A stretch of DNA of 64,000 nt, taken from NCBI GenBank assembly GCA_024638225.1, contig JAHEKR010000002.1:27798-91797 (forward strand), read 5' to 3'. The notes below the pieces were generated by a model. The model was given only the letters and a program-made list of their open reading frames with translations. It was not told where the DNA came from and ran no database searches. The position numbers and the translations under genes are program-made. The stretch comes from Flavobacteriaceae bacterium (GTDB lineage: Bacteria > Bacteroidota > Bacteroidia > Flavobacteriales > Flavobacteriaceae). Positions 1-10,112 of the stretch are shown here, piece by piece; within the stretch, counting starts at the first letter, position 1; every line of letters starts with the position of its first letter.

Positions 1-280
1 CCTTGATATCGGGATAGTTTGATACATTATAGACTGCTTTTGAGCGTGTTACCAACTTTTGCTTCACTTATGAAACAAAATTACTTAATTAATAACGATA
101 GCATCATCGCTTTAAAAAAAAATATATATTTGCATTGTGATTGTAAATAACGTTTCACGTAATTCTTTTTCCCCGCGCGCTCGTCGCCCCTTGGGGTAAT
201 TCACTGTATATGAAACTTAGGTGTGTCCGGTTTCCCCCTCAATTTTTTTTCAATCATTTTTTTCTTTTCAATCCAGTAGC

Positions 281-871
281 ATGGAAATTCAAGTAGCCAA
301 ACGCATACACGTCAAGTATGCAACCATCATTTCGGAAACCATATCCAGTTCAGCACAAGTGCGTGGAACAGGAATTGCACGTCGCACTCCAGAGTATATT
401 CAACAAAAAATCGAATCCGGTAATGCCATTATTGCGCTAGACGGAGAAACTTTTGCGGGTTTCTGCTATATAGAGGCATGGGGACACGAAAAATACGTTG
501 CCCATTCAGGATTAATTGTTGATCCTAACTACAGAGGCATTGGTCTTGCGAAAAAAATCAAAACGCAAATTTTTAATTACACTAAAGAAAAGTATCCGGG
601 AGCCAAGATATTTGGAATTACCACAGGACTTCCGGTAATGAAAATCAATTATGACTTGGGCTACAAGCCTGTAACCTTTTCTGAACTAACAGACGACCCT
701 GCCTTCTGGAAGGGATGTCAAACCTGTAAAAATTACGATGTACTCACACGAACCAAGCAAACCATGTGTTTGTGTACTGGAATGTTGTACGATCCTGCTT
801 CAAAAAACAACAACGGTTTTGTTGGTAGGTTACAGTCATTTAAAAAAGCATTTAAACGAGATAAAAAATGA
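281..871 (+). CDS. GNAT-family N-acetyltransferase, first gene of the arginine operon (trimmed from the ORF start at 221)
   Basis: ATG at 281 (MEIQVAKRIHVKYA...); GNAT-like core GLIVDPNYRGIGLAKKIK; overlaps the argG start by 4 nt. Confidence 0.8.
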   Translation: MEIQVAKRIHVKYATIISETISSSAQVRGTGIARRTPEYIQQKIESGNAIIALDGETFAGFCYIEAWGHEKYVAHSGLIVDPNYRGIGLAKKIKTQIFNYTKEKYPGAKIFGITTGLPVMKINYDLGYKPVTFSELTDDPAFWKGCQTCKNYDVLTRTKQTMCLCTGMLYDPASKNNNGFVGRLQSFKKAFKRDKK

Positions 872-2049
872 ACAAAAAATTAGTTTTAGCATACAGCGGA
901 GGTTTGGATACTTCCTATTGCGTCAAGTCGCTTAGCGAAGCGGGCTACGAAGTACATGCCGTTAGCGTTAACACGGGTGGTTTTGATACAACTGAAGTGT
1001 CGGCACTTGAGTCAAAGGCACTTACTTTAGGTGCCAAATCATACACCAATATAGATGCCGTAGAAACATTCTATGAAGACATCGTCAAATACCTCATATT
1101 TGGCAATGTTCTCAAAAACAACACCTATCCCCTTTCGGTAAGTGCGGAGCGTGTTACGCAAGCTGTTGCGATTGTTGGGCATGCCAACAAATTAGGCGCG
1201 CAATACATTGCTCACGGCAGTACGGGAGCTGGAAACGACCAAGTCCGCTTTGATTTGATTTTTCAAACATTAGCACCAAAAATTGAGATTATCACTCCTA
1301 TACGAGACAACAAGCTTTCACGTGAAGAAGAAATAGAATATTTGAAATCACATGGTGTTGATTGGTCTTGGGAAAAAGCACAATATTCCATCAATAAAGG
1401 CTTGTGGGGAACATCGGTTGGCGGTAGCGAAACCTTAAAATCTCGCGAACCACTACCCGATAGCGCATACCCTAGCGATTGTACAAAAACGGCATCGGAA
1501 AAAATTTCCTTGCATTTTGACAAAGGAGAATTGGTCGGAATTAACGATACCACTTACAGCCCAGTTCAAGCCATTCAGCAATTACAAACACTTGCGGGTG
1601 CATTTGCTATTGGCAGAGACATTCATGTGGGCGATACCATTATTGGCATCAAAGGTAGAGTTGGTTTTGAAGCCGCTGCAGCACTGGCGAGCATCAAGGC
1701 GCATCAGCTGTTGGAAAAGCATACACTAAGCAAATGGCAATTGCACCACAAAGACTATATCGGCTCGTATTACGGCATGATGTTGCACGAAGGGCAATAT
1801 CTTGACCCTGTAATGCGTGATTTTGAGGCCTTACTTAACAGTAGTCAAAAAACGGTAACAGGAACTGTGTTTATTACGCTTCACCCCTATCGATTTACTC
1901 TAGATGGAATCAAATCTGACTATGATCTAATGGACAATTCGTTTGGGACTTATGGCGAAGCCAATGAAGCCTGGACTGCAGACGAAGCAAAAGGATTTAT
2001 CAAACTATCGGCCAATGCCGGAAAAATTTATCAGCATGTCAATAAATAA
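868..2049 (+). CDS. argG: argininosuccinate synthase
   Basis: MNKKLVLAYSGGLDTSYCVKSL motif; operon context. Confidence 0.97.
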   Translation: MNKKLVLAYSGGLDTSYCVKSLSEAGYEVHAVSVNTGGFDTTEVSALESKALTLGAKSYTNIDAVETFYEDIVKYLIFGNVLKNNTYPLSVSAERVTQAVAIVGHANKLGAQYIAHGSTGAGNDQVRFDLIFQTLAPKIEIITPIRDNKLSREEEIEYLKSHGVDWSWEKAQYSINKGLWGTSVGGSETLKSREPLPDSAYPSDCTKTASEKISLHFDKGELVGINDTTYSPVQAIQQLQTLAGAFAIGRDIHVGDTIIGIKGRVGFEAAAALASIKAHQLLEKHTLSKWQLHHKDYIGSYYGMMLHEGQYLDPVMRDFEALLNSSQKTVTGTVFITLHPYRFTLDGIKSDYDLMDNSFGTYGEANEAWTADEAKGFIKLSANAGKIYQHVNK

Positions 2050-3022
2050 ACTAACTGCAGGCGTTGTTGGAGGAGCCGGATATACTGGAGGAGAACTCTT
2101 ACGCTTGCTTGTAGATCATCCTAATGTATCCATAGACTTTGTGTACAGCACCACTCGAGCAGGCAAAGCTGTTTCGGACACACATACCGACTTGATGGGA
2201 ATTTTGGACATACCCTTTTCGGCGGAGCTAAACCAAGAGGTAGATGTGTTGTTTCTTTGCCTAGGGCATGGCAATTCAGCTGCTTTTTTACACGACAATG
2301 TAGTAAACGACAACACCAAAATCATTGATTTAAGTAACGACTTTCGACTTAAAGACGACCACGATTTTATGGGACGTTCTTATGTGTATGGGCTAACCGA
2401 AGTAAACAAAGAAAAAATCAAATCAGCACAAGCAATTGCCAACCCAGGCTGCTTTGCTACTGCCATTCAATTGGCGCTACTCCCTTTAGCAGCAGCAAAA
2501 AAACTAAAGCAAGACGTGCACATAAATGCGATTACAGGAAGTACGGGCGCTGGTGCGGTACCCTCAGCAACAAGTCATTTTAGCTGGCGAAACAACAATA
2601 TATCTTATTACAAGCCTTTTGTACATCAACATCTAGGAGAAATCGGCGAAACCATCGTACAAGAACAAGGCAGCAATGCCAAGTTGCATTTTTTACCCAT
2701 AAGAGGAAATTTCACCAGAGGGATATTTGCTACAACCTATACCTCATATGACGGAAGCTTGGAAGATGCCTATGCCATTTTTGAGGATTACTACAAAGAC
2801 TGCCCGTTTACGTTTGTTAGCCGTGCACCATTGGCACTCAAACAAGTGGTCAACACGAACAGGTGTTTGGTACACCTACATTTGCACGAGGGTCAGCTTT
2901 TGGTGACCAGTATTATTGATAATTTAGTGAAAGGAGCATCGGGTCAGGCAGTAGAAAACATGAACTTGATGTTCGGAATTGAACAAACAACAGGATTACA
3001 TTTAAAATCAACTTCTTTTTAA
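2036..3022 (+). CDS. argC: N-acetyl-gamma-glutamyl-phosphate reductase
   Basis: GGAGYTGGELLRLL, NPGCFATA motifs; likely ATG at 2036 (MSINKLTAGVVGGAGYTG). Confidence 0.95.
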   Translation: MSINKLTAGVVGGAGYTGGELLRLLVDHPNVSIDFVYSTTRAGKAVSDTHTDLMGILDIPFSAELNQEVDVLFLCLGHGNSAAFLHDNVVNDNTKIIDLSNDFRLKDDHDFMGRSYVYGLTEVNKEKIKSAQAIANPGCFATAIQLALLPLAAAKKLKQDVHINAITGSTGAGAVPSATSHFSWRNNNISYYKPFVHQHLGEIGETIVQEQGSNAKLHFLPIRGNFTRGIFATTYTSYDGSLEDAYAIFEDYYKDCPFTFVSRAPLALKQVVNTNRCLVHLHLHEGQLLVTSIIDNLVKGASGQAVENMNLMFGIEQTTGLHLKSTSF

Positions 3023-3024
3023 TT

Positions 3025-3819
3025 ATGAAAATAGCCATACTAGGAGCCGGAAATTTAGGACTAAGCATTGGACGTGGACTAATCACCAACAACAACCTTA
3101 CACAGTTATATCTTACAAGACGTAATGTAGAGAGTATTAATTCTTGGACGGAGTATGCCAACACTTACGTCACGGCAGACAATAAAAAAGCTGTACAAGA
3201 GTCTGACATCATCATACTTGCTGTACAACCCAGACAACTCGGCGGGCTGCTCGAAGAAATAAAAGGTTTACTTCACGACAACCACGTATTAATTTCAACG
3301 GTCACTGGTTTTTCGATTAAAAAGATGGAAGAAGTAGTAGGTCAGGAGGTATTTATTATCCGTTCCATGCCCAATACTGCCATATCTGTTGGTAAATCGA
3401 TGACTTGTCTTTGTGCCAACAAAAAGGGTGCAGAACGCATGCCCATAGCCGAAGCTATTTTTAATGGACTCGGAACAAGTATTGTAATCGAAGAACAGCA
3501 CATGCGTGCAGCAACGGTGATTTGTGCGTCAGGAATTGCCTTTTGGATGCGCTTAATTCGCGCTACAACACAAGGAGGCGTACAGCTTGGTTTTGACGCT
3601 GAAGAAGCCATGAAAATGTCGATGTACACTGCTATGGGCGCAGCTTCTTTGCTTATTGAAACAGGTGCGCACCCAGAAGAAGAAATCGATAAAGTAACCA
3701 CACCCAGAGGATGCACCATTGAGGGGCTAAACGAAATGGAGCACCAAGGACTAAGTTCATCGCTTATCCAAGGTATCGTAGCCTCATTTAAGAAAATTAA
3801 CGAAATAGCACAAGACTAA
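3025..3819 (+). CDS. proC: pyrroline-5-carboxylate reductase
   Basis: MKIAILGAGNLGLSIGRGL; RSMPNTA; TTPRGCTIEGLNEME. Confidence 0.93.
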   Translation: MKIAILGAGNLGLSIGRGLITNNNLTQLYLTRRNVESINSWTEYANTYVTADNKKAVQESDIIILAVQPRQLGGLLEEIKGLLHDNHVLISTVTGFSIKKMEEVVGQEVFIIRSMPNTAISVGKSMTCLCANKKGAERMPIAEAIFNGLGTSIVIEEQHMRAATVICASGIAFWMRLIRATTQGGVQLGFDAEEAMKMSMYTAMGAASLLIETGAHPEEEIDKVTTPRGCTIEGLNEMEHQGLSSSLIQGIVASFKKINEIAQD

Positions 3820-3821
3820 TT

Positions 3822-4946
3822 ATGCCATTATTTGATGTATATCCACTTTATGACGTAACACCCGTTAAAGCCAAAGGGGTATATGTCTATGGCGCAGACC
3901 GAAAGAAGTATCTTGACTTATACGGTGGTCATGCGGTAATCAGTATAGGACACCAAAACTCGGTGTACAACCGACGACTTAAGAAGCAAATTTCGCGCAT
4001 TGGCTTTTACTCCAATGCCATTCAGAACCCATTGCAAACCCAACTGGCAGATGAAATTGAAGCACAGTCAGGGTGTGAGGGCTATCAACTGTTTATGTGT
4101 AGCTCGGGAGCTGAAGCCAATGAAAACGCACTTAAGCTCGCCTCGTTTCATACAGGTAAGTCAAAAATAGTCGCTTTTAAAAATGCCTTTCACGGCAGAA
4201 CAAGTGCAGCAGTTGCCGCCACAGATACGCCTAAAATTATTGCACCACTCAATGCGCAGCAGGAGGTTATATTCCTTGAATTTGGCGATGAAAAAGGGCT
4301 AGCAGAAATTTTGTCAAAAGGAGATGTATGTGCCGTTATCATCGAAGCCATTCAAGGGGTTGGTGGTTTGGATATGCCCACTGAAAAATTCATGAAACAG
4401 GTGGAAAAAAGCTGTCGTGAGACCGATACCTGTCTTATTGCAGACGAGGTGCAATCTGGTTTTGGACGTTCGGGCAAATTCTTTGCCTTTCAACACTATG
4501 GCATTACACCAGATATAATTTCCATGGCCAAAGGCATGGGGAACGGATTTCCTGTAGGTGGCATTTTGGCACATCCCGACATCAAGCCTTGGTATGGGAT
4601 GCTGGGAACAACATTTGGCGGAAACCACTTGGCCTGTCAGGCAAGTCTGGCGGTTTTGGAAGTATTAAAGAAAAAGAAGTTAATGGAGCACGCCACCCAA
4701 CTGGGCGAAGCCTTTTTCGATAGAGCTAAACGTATTCCCGATATAAAAAAGGTAAAAGGTCGTGGACTGATGCTAGGATTGGAATTTGACTTTGAAGTAG
4801 GTGAACTACGCAAAAAACTCATTTACGAACACCGCATATTTACCGGAGGGAGCAGCAACAAAAAGTTATTGCGGATTTTACCTCCACTCACCGTGCAGCA
4901 AAAACACCTTGACCAGTTTTTCACTGCATTAGAAAATGTATTATGA
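3822..4946 (+). CDS. argD: acetylornithine (or succinylornithine) aminotransferase
   Basis: class III aminotransferase motifs (SGAEANENALKLA, ADEVQSGFGRSGKFFAFQHYGITPDIISMAKGMGNG). Confidence 0.94.
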   Translation: MPLFDVYPLYDVTPVKAKGVYVYGADRKKYLDLYGGHAVISIGHQNSVYNRRLKKQISRIGFYSNAIQNPLQTQLADEIEAQSGCEGYQLFMCSSGAEANENALKLASFHTGKSKIVAFKNAFHGRTSAAVAATDTPKIIAPLNAQQEVIFLEFGDEKGLAEILSKGDVCAVIIEAIQGVGGLDMPTEKFMKQVEKSCRETDTCLIADEVQSGFGRSGKFFAFQHYGITPDIISMAKGMGNGFPVGGILAHPDIKPWYGMLGTTFGGNHLACQASLAVLEVLKKKKLMEHATQLGEAFFDRAKRIPDIKKVKGRGLMLGLEFDFEVGELRKKLIYEHRIFTGGSSNKKLLRILPPLTVQQKHLDQFFTALENVL

Positions 4947-5884
4947 AACAATTTTTAACGCTTAATGACCTTCAAAATTTTGATGCGCAAGTAGCTCTTG
5001 CCAAAGAAATCAAAGCAAATCCATATCAATACGAGAAACTAGGCAAACGCAAAACCCTCGGGCTGTTGTTCTTTAACCCTAGCTTACGAACACGATTGAG
5101 TACTCAAAAAGCAGGTCGTTTGTTGGGCATGGATGTAATGGTGATGAATTTCAGTAACGAGGCTTGGGCCATTGAATACGAAGACGAAACCATCATGGAA
5201 GGCTTGCGCTCAGAGCATGTTAAAGAAGCTGCACAGGTGGTTTCACAATATTGCGATGTGGTGGGCATCCGTGCCTTTGCCACGCTGACGGACAAAGAAA
5301 AAGATGAGTCCGAGCAGGTGTTGCAGCGATTTATTGAACATGCTACGGTACCCATTTTAAATATGGAAAGTGCAACTGCCCATCCTTTACAGGCCTTAGC
5401 CGATGCGCTTACACTATCCGAGCTTGAGCTCCCCAAAAAACCAAAGGTAGTGTTGACATGGGCACCGCATCCAAAATCATTACCGCACGCAGTAGGCAAT
5501 TCATTTACTAGAATGATGGAATACCTAGATGCGGATTTCGTTATCACTAATCCGGTAGGTTATGACTTGGATCCACGTATCACTAAGGATATTCCTGTAG
5601 TTCACAACCAAGACGAAGCACTCAAAGGTGCCGACGTGGTTTATGCCAAGAATTGGAGTTCCTATGGTTCCTATGGACAGATTCTACGAACAGACAACGA
5701 GTGGATGTTAACCCCAGAAAAATTAGCTTTGACCAATCAAGCAGCTTTTATGCACTGCTTACCCATCCGAAGAAATGTGGTGGTATCTGATGGTGTATTG
5801 GACGGTCCAAACTCCAAAGTAATTGAGCAAGCCAACAACAGAACCTATGCCGCTGCTGCGGTATTAAAAACATTACTGTCGTGA
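4943..5884 (+). CDS. argF': N-acylornithine carbamoyltransferase (acetyl- or succinylornithine type)
   Basis: FFNPSLRTRLSTQKA; ATAHPLQALADALT; FMHCLPIRRN. Confidence 0.92.
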   Translation: MKQFLTLNDLQNFDAQVALAKEIKANPYQYEKLGKRKTLGLLFFNPSLRTRLSTQKAGRLLGMDVMVMNFSNEAWAIEYEDETIMEGLRSEHVKEAAQVVSQYCDVVGIRAFATLTDKEKDESEQVLQRFIEHATVPILNMESATAHPLQALADALTLSELELPKKPKVVLTWAPHPKSLPHAVGNSFTRMMEYLDADFVITNPVGYDLDPRITKDIPVVHNQDEALKGADVVYAKNWSSYGSYGQILRTDNEWMLTPEKLALTNQAAFMHCLPIRRNVVVSDGVLDGPNSKVIEQANNRTYAAAAVLKTLLS

Positions 5885-6657
5885 AACCAAAGCTACATAT
5901 CCTAAAAGTTGGGGGCCATTTGGTCAACGATGCTGCAGCGCTGCAAGAAGTACTTGCTGCCTTTGCTGGCTTAGCGGGAGCCAAACTCTTGGTGCACGGC
6001 GGTGGCAGACATGCGACAGCACTTGCAAAGCAATTGGGTATATCACCCAAAATGGTAAACGGCAGACGCATAACAGATACTTCCATGCTTGATGTAGCCG
6101 TGATGAGCTATGCCGGTTTATCGAACAAAAAAATTGTGGCTGAACTTCAAAAATTAGAGGTAAATGCTGTCGGCCTTAGCGGAGCAGACGGGAATTGCAT
6201 ACAAGCAATCAAAAGACCTGTTACAGATATTGACTACGGATTTGCTGGAGATATTACACAAGTAAATACGGAGGTATTTGCCGCATTGACATCACAAGAT
6301 TTTGTTCCGGTACTTTGTGCCATCACGCACGATAAAAATGGGCAATTACTCAATACAAACGCGGATACCATAGCTGCGCAAGTAGCCATAGCCATGCAGG
6401 TGGAATATGACGTATCGCTCTTCTATTGTTTCGAGCATGCGGGCGTACTTAAAGACACCAATAAGCCTGAGGACGTTATTGCTGAATTGTCCAAAGAAAC
6501 AACCGAAACCTATATTGCGACAGGAGTCATTCATCAGGGAATGGTACCCAAATTGCACAACGGCTTTGACGCACTCCAAAATGGCGTTAAAGAAGTAATC
6601 ATCAGCAATGTTGCAGCACTTTCAGAAATAAATGCACCGAAAACTACATTGATATGA
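5881..6657 (+). CDS. argB: acetylglutamate kinase
   Basis: KVGGHLVND, LVHGGGRHATALAKQLG; GTG start overlapping argF' stop. Confidence 0.93.
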   Translation: MKPKLHILKVGGHLVNDAAALQEVLAAFAGLAGAKLLVHGGGRHATALAKQLGISPKMVNGRRITDTSMLDVAVMSYAGLSNKKIVAELQKLEVNAVGLSGADGNCIQAIKRPVTDIDYGFAGDITQVNTEVFAALTSQDFVPVLCAITHDKNGQLLNTNADTIAAQVAIAMQVEYDVSLFYCFEHAGVLKDTNKPEDVIAELSKETTETYIATGVIHQGMVPKLHNGFDALQNGVKEVIISNVAALSEINAPKTTLI

Positions 6658-7715
6658 GTCGAATCGAAGAACTGCAACAAGAGGCAATTCAATTGCTTCA
6701 AGACCTCATCAACACCCCTTCGCTTTCGAGTGAGGAAGACCAAACGGCTGCCATCATTAAGCAGTGGTTAGAAAAACACGGGGTTGTTTGTCAACAAGAG
6801 AACAACAATGTGTACGCCATAAACAAACACGAAGATCCTACCAAACCTTATTTGCTACTTAACTCACACCACGACACCGTGCATCCCAATAGTGGGTACA
6901 CCAAAGACCCATACAAAGCTGAAATCAGTGACGGGAAACTCTATGGCTTGGGCAGCAACGATGCCGGGGGTGCCCTTGTATGTTTGTTGACAACCTTTGT
7001 GTATTTCTACGAGCAAAAAGACATGGCATATAACCTTGTTGTGGCTGCCACAGCAGAGGAGGAAACTTCTGGGCCAAACGGACTAAACAGTTTGTTGCCT
7101 ATCCTTCCGCCTATTGATACCGCAATCGTGGGCGAACCCACGCAAATGCACTTGGCAGTATCCGAAAAAGGATTGGTGGTATTTGATGTAACAATACATG
7201 GAACGGCAAGTCATGCGGCACACCCTAACAGCGATAACCCCATTGATAAAATTGGCAGCGTTATCGATTGGTTTAATTCGTATGATTTTGATCGAGTTTC
7301 GGAAACCTTAGGTCCTGTAAAACTTACCGTTACGCAAATTAATGCGGGAAAGCAACACAATGCCGTTCCGGCAGATGTAAAAATGGTATTGGATGTGCGT
7401 GTAAACGACCGCTATACCAATGCTGAAATAAACGAATTGTTACAGGCTGCGCCATGTGAGGTAAAAGCACGTTCGCTGCGGTTAGGCTCATCATCTATTC
7501 CGATGGAGCATCCCATTGTTAAAGCCGGGGTTGCAACAGGACGCGAAACCTACGGTTCCCCTACCCTTTCGGATCAAGCAGTACTCTCGTGCAATTCGCT
7601 AAAATTAGGACCTGGCGATTCGCCACGCTCGCATACGGCAGATGAATTTATTTATGTAAAGGAAATTGAAGAGGCAATCCCGTTGTATATTACCATATTA
7701 AAACAAGCGTTATGA
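6654..7715 (+). CDS. argE: M20 family deacylase (acetylornithine deacetylase type)
   Basis: LLNSHHDTV, LYGLGSNDAGG, AATAEEETSGPNG motifs; operon context. Confidence 0.9.
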   Translation: MSRIEELQQEAIQLLQDLINTPSLSSEEDQTAAIIKQWLEKHGVVCQQENNNVYAINKHEDPTKPYLLLNSHHDTVHPNSGYTKDPYKAEISDGKLYGLGSNDAGGALVCLLTTFVYFYEQKDMAYNLVVAATAEEETSGPNGLNSLLPILPPIDTAIVGEPTQMHLAVSEKGLVVFDVTIHGTASHAAHPNSDNPIDKIGSVIDWFNSYDFDRVSETLGPVKLTVTQINAGKQHNAVPADVKMVLDVRVNDRYTNAEINELLQAAPCEVKARSLRLGSSSIPMEHPIVKAGVATGRETYGSPTLSDQAVLSCNSLKLGPGDSPRSHTADEFIYVKEIEEAIPLYITILKQAL

Positions 7716-8995
7716 AGCTTTGGCAGAAAAAAAAGACAAGCACATCAGAACAAGTAGATCGATTTACTGTTGGTGCCGATAGACATTGGGATGTTCGGTT
7801 GGCTCCATATGATGTTTTGGCATCAAAAGCACATGCACAGATGCTGGCAAGCGTAGGCTTACTCTCTAAAGAAGAAGGAAAACAGCTTACTGATGAGCTG
7901 GATAACATCATGTCGCTGGTAACCAAAGAAGATTTTGTAATCGAAAAGGATTTTGAAGATATCCACTCTAAAATTGAATTTTTACTAACCGAGCGTCTTG
8001 GTGATGCAGGGAAGAAAATTCATACGGCTCGTTCGAGAAACGATCAGGTCCTTACGGCCATGCAACTGTTGCTAAAGGATGAACTGACAGAAATAAAAAA
8101 CCTAGCAAAAGACCTATTTGATACGTGGATGCAGCTCGCCGATAAGCATAAAGATGTCTTGCTACCAGGTTATACGCACCTGCAAGTGGCCATGCCCTCC
8201 TCCTTTGGCTTGTGGTTTTCTGCCTATGCAGAATCACTGATAGACGATGTTGTATTGCTAAATGCAGCCCATACCATTTGCGACCAAAATCCATTGGGAA
8301 GTGCAGCAGGCTATGGAAGTTCGTTTGGTATCGATCGTTCCCAGACAACAAAAGCACTTGGGTTTAAAGCGCTTAAGGTAAATGCGGTTGCCGCACAAAT
8401 GGGAAGAGGCAAGACAGAGCGCATCACGGCCAATGCACTTGGCTCACTGGCATCCACCCTTGGAAGGTTTTCTATGGACGTATGCCTCTACATGAGCCAG
8501 AACTTTAATTTTCTCTCGTTTCCAGACCACCTGACTACAGGGTCGAGTATCATGCCGCACAAAAAGAATCCAGATATTTTTGAACTTATAAGAGGAAAAT
8601 GTGCTTTGATTCAAGGGTTGGGTAATGATTTTGCACTGCTTGGTCAAAACCTGCCAAGTGGCTATCACCGCGAAATGCAGCTATTTAAAGGTAGAATGCT
8701 CGAGGGCATAGATGAACTTAAAGACTGCCTTACTATCCTAAACAGCACTATCAAACAAGTACAGGTGCGCGACGACATTATGGAAGACAGCATCTACACC
8801 TATGCCTTTACGGTAGATGCGCTGAATGAGTTGGTACAGCAGGGTGTTCCATTTAGAGATGCGTATAAGCAGGTTGGACAACAGCTTGAAGAAGGAACAT
8901 TCGTTCCGCCAAAAAAACTGTCCCACACGCACATGGGAAGTCTTGGAAATTTGGCTTTGGATAACATTCAGGACAAGTTCAACCAATACTTCTAA
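7712..8995 (+). CDS. argH: argininosuccinate lyase
   Basis: TARSRNDQVLTAMQL; GSSIMPHKKNPD. Confidence 0.97.
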   Translation: MKLWQKKKTSTSEQVDRFTVGADRHWDVRLAPYDVLASKAHAQMLASVGLLSKEEGKQLTDELDNIMSLVTKEDFVIEKDFEDIHSKIEFLLTERLGDAGKKIHTARSRNDQVLTAMQLLLKDELTEIKNLAKDLFDTWMQLADKHKDVLLPGYTHLQVAMPSSFGLWFSAYAESLIDDVVLLNAAHTICDQNPLGSAAGYGSSFGIDRSQTTKALGFKALKVNAVAAQMGRGKTERITANALGSLASTLGRFSMDVCLYMSQNFNFLSFPDHLTTGSSIMPHKKNPDIFELIRGKCALIQGLGNDFALLGQNLPSGYHREMQLFKGRMLEGIDELKDCLTILNSTIKQVQVRDDIMEDSIYTYAFTVDALNELVQQGVPFRDAYKQVGQQLEEGTFVPPKKLSHTHMGSLGNLALDNIQDKFNQYF

Positions 8996-9004
8996 TGTAG
9001 CACT

Positions 9005-10042
9005 ATGTTAAGGCAACGGCTTTATTTTATTGATGCCCTTCGCGCCTTTGCTATTTTGATGATGCTGCAGGGCCATTTAATCAGTGGATTGCTTGACCCA
9101 TCGACCATTGACCCAAATCATTTTGTTTACCAATTGTGGTACTACTGCCGTGGATTTACCGCGCCCGTATTTTTTACAATCACGGGCTGGGTGTTTATGT
9201 TTTTGTTATTGCGAAATGGTGAATCCGGTTGGGCAAATCCAAGAGTCAAAAAAGGGCTAAAAAGAGCTGTTGAACTCATTCTTTGGGGATATGCACTTCG
9301 GCTATCTTTTGTCTACTTATTGTCTTCTGGAAAACTAACCAAAACCTTTATGCAACCCGATGTACTGCACATCATTGGGCTTGGGTTGGTGTTTTTGGTT
9401 GGTTCCTATCTTATTTTGCATAAACTTGGTAAAATAAATGCACTGGTTTTCTTTTTGATCACCGTAGCTGTCTTTTCAACCAATACCCTTTACACAGACA
9501 TCGTTTTTGATAGACTTCCCTATTTTATCGCAGCCTATTTAACCAAAGCAAACGGAGCTGTATTTTATATCCTTCCGTGGCTAGGATATGTAAGTTTTGG
9601 CGCGGGTATTGCCTATATCTTTCCTACGCAAACAAAGAAACTAAGGTTGTGGAGTCTTGCTTTTATCGCTACTGGGTTTGTGCTTTCTTTTCACAACCAA
9701 CTTTTTGGACAGCTTGGAGATACAGACTTTTTGTTTGTCCGTCTTGGCGATGTGCTGCTGCTATTTGGTTTTTTCATGCTTTTGGAGCCGTTGATTCGGC
9801 AAAGCTTATGGCAAAAAATCGGCACCAAAACCTTATCGCTCTATATTGTACACTACGTGATATTATACGGAAGTTTTACCAGCATTGGTCTGTATAAATT
9901 TTACAAAGAATCGCTTTCTTGGCAAGTAACCGTTGTTGGTGCACTTGGCTTTGTGGTTGGGATTACGGCAGTTGTGTTGCTTTATCCAATAACGCTAAAG
10001 CCTTGGGTTGGGCGGGTGAGGCGTGGTTTGGGGTTGAAGTGA
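9005..10042 (+). CDS. DUF1624 / heparan-alpha-glucosaminide acetyltransferase-like multi-pass membrane protein
   Basis: RLYFIDALRAFAILMMLQGHLISGLL and multiple hydrophobic segments. Confidence 0.75.
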   Translation: MLRQRLYFIDALRAFAILMMLQGHLISGLLDPSTIDPNHFVYQLWYYCRGFTAPVFFTITGWVFMFLLLRNGESGWANPRVKKGLKRAVELILWGYALRLSFVYLLSSGKLTKTFMQPDVLHIIGLGLVFLVGSYLILHKLGKINALVFFLITVAVFSTNTLYTDIVFDRLPYFIAAYLTKANGAVFYILPWLGYVSFGAGIAYIFPTQTKKLRLWSLAFIATGFVLSFHNQLFGQLGDTDFLFVRLGDVLLLFGFFMLLEPLIRQSLWQKIGTKTLSLYIVHYVILYGSFTSIGLYKFYKESLSWQVTVVGALGFVVGITAVVLLYPITLKPWVGRVRRGLGLK

Positions 10043-10112
10043 ATGGCGAATGTGATACTTTATGTGTTATTTTTTTGATCCGTAAAATTATATACAACGA
10101 TTTTCATATTTT

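Noticed and set aside
3025-3819. proC embedded in the arginine operon as an anomaly
   Set aside because: This gene order is a known Bacteroidetes arrangement; not unusual in itself.
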